Source of the DNA: JALHST01 sp963798435
GTDB taxonomy: Bacteria > Bacteroidota > Bacteroidia > Flavobacteriales > Flavobacteriaceae
Assembly (NCBI GenBank): GCA_963798435.1
Contig: CAWCTF010000005.1
Span: 186,001 to 250,000 of the forward strand
Reading direction: 5' to 3'
Length of the DNA: 64,000 nucleotides
This document shows positions 60,485 through 64,000 of this stretch, one piece after another. Below the pieces are notes generated by a model. That model saw only the letters and a program-made list of their open reading frames with translations. It was not told where the DNA came from and ran no database searches. The translations under genes were made by a program, and so were the position numbers. Numbering within the stretch: position 1 is the first letter of the stretch; each line of letters opens with the position of its first letter.

Positions 60485-63046
60485 ATGAAAATTTATTGGT
60501 TTTTTCTTCTTTTCCTGATCATGTCTTCAACCCTTGCGCAACAAAAGTTTGATTACACCTATGAAGAAACACCTTTAGCGGCTGTGTTAAATGATATTGA
60601 AATTAAAAATCAGGTTAAATTTTCTTTTGCCGAAGATCAGATTTACGATAAAAAAATCAATGTAATCGCAGAAAAGATTCCCTTAAACGAACTGTTATTC
60701 CTTCTTGAAGCCCAAACCGGCCTAGAATTTACCAAAATTTCAGGGAATCAAATTATTTTGGTACCAAAGGTATCGGCTGGAATGTTCTGTGGGTATCTAT
60801 TGGATGCCAGTAGCAATACGCCAATTACGAACACAACCGTTTCAATTAATGGTAATCGCATCGTAGAAACGAATGATAAAGCATTATTCACATTTAAGAC
60901 GACAAAAAATGCCGACTTCACTCTAAAAGTCATTGGCTATGTACCCATATTCTATAAGGGTAATGCAACATGTTCCCCTATTTATTTGACACCATTGGTC
61001 GAACAATTAGACGAAGTGGTAGTTACGGGATATATTACCACCGGGATCGATCGCAAGAATGATGGTACGATACATGTATCCCAAAAATCCTTAGGTATTC
61101 TTCCCGGTCTAACGACGGCTGACATTCTACAGGGCATTCAGATTATCCCAGGGATTACAAGTCTTGATGAATCCGTTTCGGGTATCCAGATACGGGGTGG
61201 ATCGCCTGATGAGAATTTAATACTATTTGACAATATTAAAATGTTCAGTTCAGGTTATTTTTATGGGATGTTTTCCACATTCAATCCCTTAACCACCAGT
61301 AAGGCGACTATTTTGCGTTCTGGGGCCAGTGCTGCGTACGGCGATAAAATTTCAGGGGTAATCGATATTTCCTCGGGTAACGAAATTCCTGAAAAAACCG
61401 AGGTCGGTCTGGGATTTGATGGTTTAAGTTATGATGGGTTTATCAAGACAAACATTTCCGACAAAATGGGCGTTTATTTTTTTGCGCGGCGCTCTTACAC
61501 TGATTTTTTTAAGAATGCGACCTATACTGGGTATGCCGAAAAGATATTCAACAATACGGGTGAGGTTAAAGATAGTAACGGAAATATTCTCAATATAAAT
61601 TCCGATTACGAATTCACAAGTGAGAATAGCAGCAACGATTTTTTCTTTCAGGATATCACCACTAAATTAATCTATACACCCACCGAAAAAGATCTTATCA
61701 CATTAAGTAGTCTGATTACAAAAAGTTCGCTTGACTTTTCTTTTTCCAATGGAAATGAAACGAAGTTGGATTCCTTGGTTACAAAAAATAACGGTCTCAG
61801 CCTGATGTGGGAACACACCATTTCAGATGCACATAAAATAACGCTAAAGACCTATCTATCGAACCATCGATCTTATTATAAAAATGAAGAAAACCTGAAC
61901 CCTTTGGTCGAGGAAATCAATATTCGGGGGAACACGCTAACCGATTTTGGTTTGGATCTCAGAACCCATACCAAGATCGACAAAAACAAAGACTATACCT
62001 TGGGATATCAACTTTCACATACCCAGGTCAAAGTTGAATTGAGCAAGGAAAACCCGGGTGAACCAGAAAGTGCTTACAGTTTCCCCTCGAATGAACAAAA
62101 TTATGTGAACGCGCTTTTTGGAGAGTATCAGCAGACTTTGAAACAATCAGGAATCCTTGTGGCCGGAATGCGAATCGTGCAGTATGACAACCTTCAAAAA
62201 ATAGTGCTAGAGCCAAGGATCAACGTTCAATATCCACTGACAAACTCCCTTGGTGCGAATATGAGCTTTGAGATCAGAAACCAGTCGATATCGCAATTAA
62301 TAGAATTCAATAATACCGAACTACGCCTTGAAAATAATATTTGGCAGTTATCCGACAATTCTAAATACCCCTTATTACATAGCCATCAGATTTCAAGTGG
62401 CCTGATATTTGATCAAAATGGCCTCACCGTAGACCTTGAGGGCTACTACAAGCAAATTAATGGACTTACGAGTTTCACGAACGGATTCAATACCCCTGAG
62501 CTTCAGTTTTCCGAAGGAAGGAGCAAGATAAAGGGAATTGATTTTTTGTTAAAAAAGCAAATTCGAAAGTATCGCGTATGGTTAGGCTATTCCTTTAATG
62601 ACATACGCTATGATTTCCCCACCTTGCAGAATGCCGAATTTCCTGGAAACAATGATATTACCCACAGCCTGCGAATTTCGAATTCAATTAAAATAGCAAA
62701 TTTTCAGTTCTCATTGGGATGGCTCTGTCGCACGGGAACACCCTTTACCCCGATACGTTCATTTGACCCTGAAACCACTACTGTTTCATTTGAATCTATA
62801 AATAGCGGAAGATTACCGACCTACACTAGGTTGGATGCTTCTTTAATCTATGATTTTGAATCCAATAAACGGGATAGATTTCATATGCAGCTGGGAATTT
62901 CAGGCCTCAATCTTTATAATCGGAAAATACCCATAGCAATTACCTATAGAACCGAATCGACCCCTGATGGTCTCCTGCTTAATCAAGTGATTCAACATTT
63001 TTCATTGGGCTTTACACCAAACTTTGTATTTCGAATTTTTTTATAG
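60485..63046 (+). CDS. TonB-dependent receptor with STN signalling domain
   Basis: Outer-membrane receptor of 853 aa. Order: signal peptide (to about residue 18), STN/secretin-TonB domain (about 20-95, YTYEETPLAAVLNDIEIK), a carboxypeptidase-regulatory-like beta-sandwich (about 100-175), a TonB-box-like LDEVVVTGY, plug with GIQIRGGSPDENLILFD, and a C-terminal beta-barrel ending in FRIFL. The STN domain is what contacts FecR, so it is a signalling transducer. No SusD lipoprotein follows, so a glycan Sus pair is not supported; siderophore, haem or small-molecule uptake are options. Substrate unknown. Confidence 0.93.
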   Translation: MKIYWFFLLFLIMSSTLAQQKFDYTYEETPLAAVLNDIEIKNQVKFSFAEDQIYDKKINVIAEKIPLNELLFLLEAQTGLEFTKISGNQIILVPKVSAGMFCGYLLDASSNTPITNTTVSINGNRIVETNDKALFTFKTTKNADFTLKVIGYVPIFYKGNATCSPIYLTPLVEQLDEVVVTGYITTGIDRKNDGTIHVSQKSLGILPGLTTADILQGIQIIPGITSLDESVSGIQIRGGSPDENLILFDNIKMFSSGYFYGMFSTFNPLTTSKATILRSGASAAYGDKISGVIDISSGNEIPEKTEVGLGFDGLSYDGFIKTNISDKMGVYFFARRSYTDFFKNATYTGYAEKIFNNTGEVKDSNGNILNINSDYEFTSENSSNDFFFQDITTKLIYTPTEKDLITLSSLITKSSLDFSFSNGNETKLDSLVTKNNGLSLMWEHTISDAHKITLKTYLSNHRSYYKNEENLNPLVEEINIRGNTLTDFGLDLRTHTKIDKNKDYTLGYQLSHTQVKVELSKENPGEPESAYSFPSNEQNYVNALFGEYQQTLKQSGILVAGMRIVQYDNLQKIVLEPRINVQYPLTNSLGANMSFEIRNQSISQLIEFNNTELRLENNIWQLSDNSKYPLLHSHQISSGLIFDQNGLTVDLEGYYKQINGLTSFTNGFNTPELQFSEGRSKIKGIDFLLKKQIRKYRVWLGYSFNDIRYDFPTLQNAEFPGNNDITHSLRISNSIKIANFQFSLGWLCRTGTPFTPIRSFDPETTTVSFESINSGRLPTYTRLDASLIYDFESNKRDRFHMQLGISGLNLYNRKIPIAITYRTESTPDGLLLNQVIQHFSLGFTPNFVFRIFL

Positions 63047-63193
63047 GGATTGATTCCTTCCACAAAAGAGCGATTCGCCGGTAACTTTAGATAATTATGG
63101 CATTAAAGTACTTTTCGATTTGCAATACAATTGTCCAAAAAGACAGAATTGGTTATAAGGAATCATTTTATAGGTAGATGAAGAATTCACCGT

Positions 63194-63844
63194 TTAAGCC
63201 GATTCGGGATATTCCTTTAAAATAAAATTCCAATGTCGTTTTTTAAAGAGTTCGACATATAAATAAAGCTTCAATTTGCGAGCTCCCATTTTCTTTTTGA
63301 CTTTTAATGAAGATGTATTGAAGTACGAATTGATACTATAAAGTTTGTCAATATCATATTTCTCGAGCAGTTTAAAAGAATGGTACTTTAAGTAAGGTGC
63401 CAAATTCTTTCCCCTATAGGCTCGAAACGTATACACGTTTAATAGATAGGCTGCATGTTCCTCTAATGTAAAATGCCTGTGCTGATGTATAAAGTCATTG
63501 GGTTCGATAGATAGTAGCGAAGCCATGGTTCCCTTGTGACGCAGGCCTATACAAAGCTGGCCATTTAACATGGCTTCTACCATAACCTTGCCATTCAATC
63601 CCATGGTTTTATCCATAAGCCTTACCTCCTCAATACCCACATAATCTATTGTGTAATCATTGATATCATCCTTGATTATTGGTTCATCACATGCATTTTT
63701 TTCCTCAAGAAACCAATAATAGGGTTCGATATCTACCCCTATTTTTGCCAAAAGGTTGCGCAATGAAAATAACACCAGCCCATAACGGAACCGATACCAT
63801 ACTAATCGAAATTTGGACTGCTTATGTATTCCAGGCTCTTGCAT
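63194..63844 (-). CDS. GNAT-like acetyltransferase
   Basis: A 216 aa protein with an N-terminal basic region (KFRLVWYRFRYGLVLFSLRN) and a central GNAT-like core: AAYLLNVYTFRAYRGKNLAPYL resembles the beta4/alpha3 acyl-CoA-binding motif with R-G-K-N-L, followed by INSYFNTSSLKVKKKMGARKL, the usual Asn-x-x-S and mature end. Close relatives are not recognised, and the acceptor is unknown. It is convergent with the TonB receptor; the last 156 bp of the window upstream of it hold no gene. Confidence 0.72.
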   Translation of the reverse strand: MQEPGIHKQSKFRLVWYRFRYGLVLFSLRNLLAKIGVDIEPYYWFLEEKNACDEPIIKDDINDYTIDYVGIEEVRLMDKTMGLNGKVMVEAMLNGQLCIGLRHKGTMASLLSIEPNDFIHQHRHFTLEEHAAYLLNVYTFRAYRGKNLAPYLKYHSFKLLEKYDIDKLYSINSYFNTSSLKVKKKMGARKLKLYLYVELFKKRHWNFILKEYPESA

Positions 63845-64000
63845 GGATTAAACTGTAAAGGATTCCCCTCTGAAATTCAAGGCACTTGATTTTTTAGCCT
63901 ACGCTACTTTTTGCGCGATTCGTTAGAAACCAATTGAACATGATCATGTGCTTCCTAAAAAGGAAGCCGCCACATCGCGGCATAACAATCGTTTTCAAAT

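Noticed and set aside
60485..63046. TonB receptor as a SusC glycan transporter
   Set aside because: No SusD gene follows and the sequence has an STN domain with FecI/FecR partners, typical of FecA-like transducers.
63051..63165. 9-bp arms TGATTCCTT and AAGGAATCA between the TonB receptor and GNAT genes
   Set aside because: The loop is about 97 nt, too long for a typical terminator, and no further symmetry supports it.
63950..63967. GCTTCC/GGAAGC hairpin near the window end as a terminator
   Set aside because: Only a 6-bp stem with no T tract, and the adjoining gene is outside the window.

Overview
This 64 kb window looks like chromosome of a marine or plant-matter-degrading member of the Bacteroidota, most likely Flavobacteriaceae. 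The reasons are: a type IX secretion (T9SS) C-terminal sorting domain, a FecI/FecR/TonB-receptor trio, lipoprotein and Tat-signal glycan enzymes, GH78 and GH106 rhamnosidases, the SDR type of mannonate oxidoreductase, and matches to the Bacteroidota promoter element TAnnTTTG. No rRNA, tRNA, CRISPR array or intact insertion sequence was seen.

Layout. (1) 1-4.2 kb: the end of a LytTR response regulator, then galactokinase with a formylglycine-generating enzyme (minus), and a divergent aldose 1-epimerase lipoprotein. (2) 4.2-11 kb, minus: a hexuronate operon of SDR fructuronate/mannonate reductase, mannonate dehydratase, Na+/solute symporter, Tat-exported Gfo/Idh/MocA oxidoreductase and a Cys-type sulfatase that needs the nearby formylglycine enzyme. 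(3) 11.2-16.7 kb: a cytochrome c/sugar dehydrogenase lipoprotein and a large GH78 alpha-L-rhamnosidase. (4) 16.9-33.1 kb, minus: the centrepiece, fifteen closely packed genes that read as a complete hydroxycinnamate-to-central-metabolism pathway. They comprise an exported esterase, an MFS aromatic-acid importer, a feruloyl/coumaroyl-CoA synthetase, an enoyl-CoA hydratase, a hydroxyacyl-CoA dehydrogenase, an amidohydrolase suited to the final C-C hydrolysis, then PobA and the whole protocatechuate/beta-ketoadipate branch (pcaH, G, B, fused D-C, fused I-J, F). A DUF3237 protein and a half-length MetE-like methyltransferase are embedded in it, and a divergent AraC regulator stands at its head. 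(5) 34.7-47.3 kb, plus: a carboxylesterase, a GntR regulator and a rhamnose operon (GH106, aldolase/dehydrogenase, isomerase, kinase, NCS1-like permease). (6) 47.3-49.3 kb, minus: a decayed esterase remnant and a Tat-exported carboxylesterase. (7) 50.5-57.6 kb: a very large secreted subtilase-like protein with MBG repeats and an unusual NRAKALVN repeat, followed 11 bp later by a TPR-adenylate cyclase. (8) 57.7-63.8 kb: a membrane acyltransferase, ECF sigma factor, FecR anti-sigma factor, TonB-dependent receptor and GNAT-like protein.

How the parts fit. Two rhamnosidase families, a sulfatase with its activating enzyme, several exported esterases, uronate and rhamnose catabolism, and hydroxycinnamate catabolism lie side by side. 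This suggests (inference) use of rhamnosylated, sulfated or esterified plant or algal material whose sugars and phenolic acids are both consumed. The hydratase keeps both catalytic glutamates of classical crotonases and no aromatic aldehyde dehydrogenase is present, so the side chain is probably shortened by beta-oxidation and not by the vanillin-type retro-aldol route.

Four genes between 37.4 and 52.7 kb carry single frame shifts (GntR tail, GH106, aldolase/dehydrogenase, subtilase). Three lie at short homopolymers, so assembly error is as likely as real decay.
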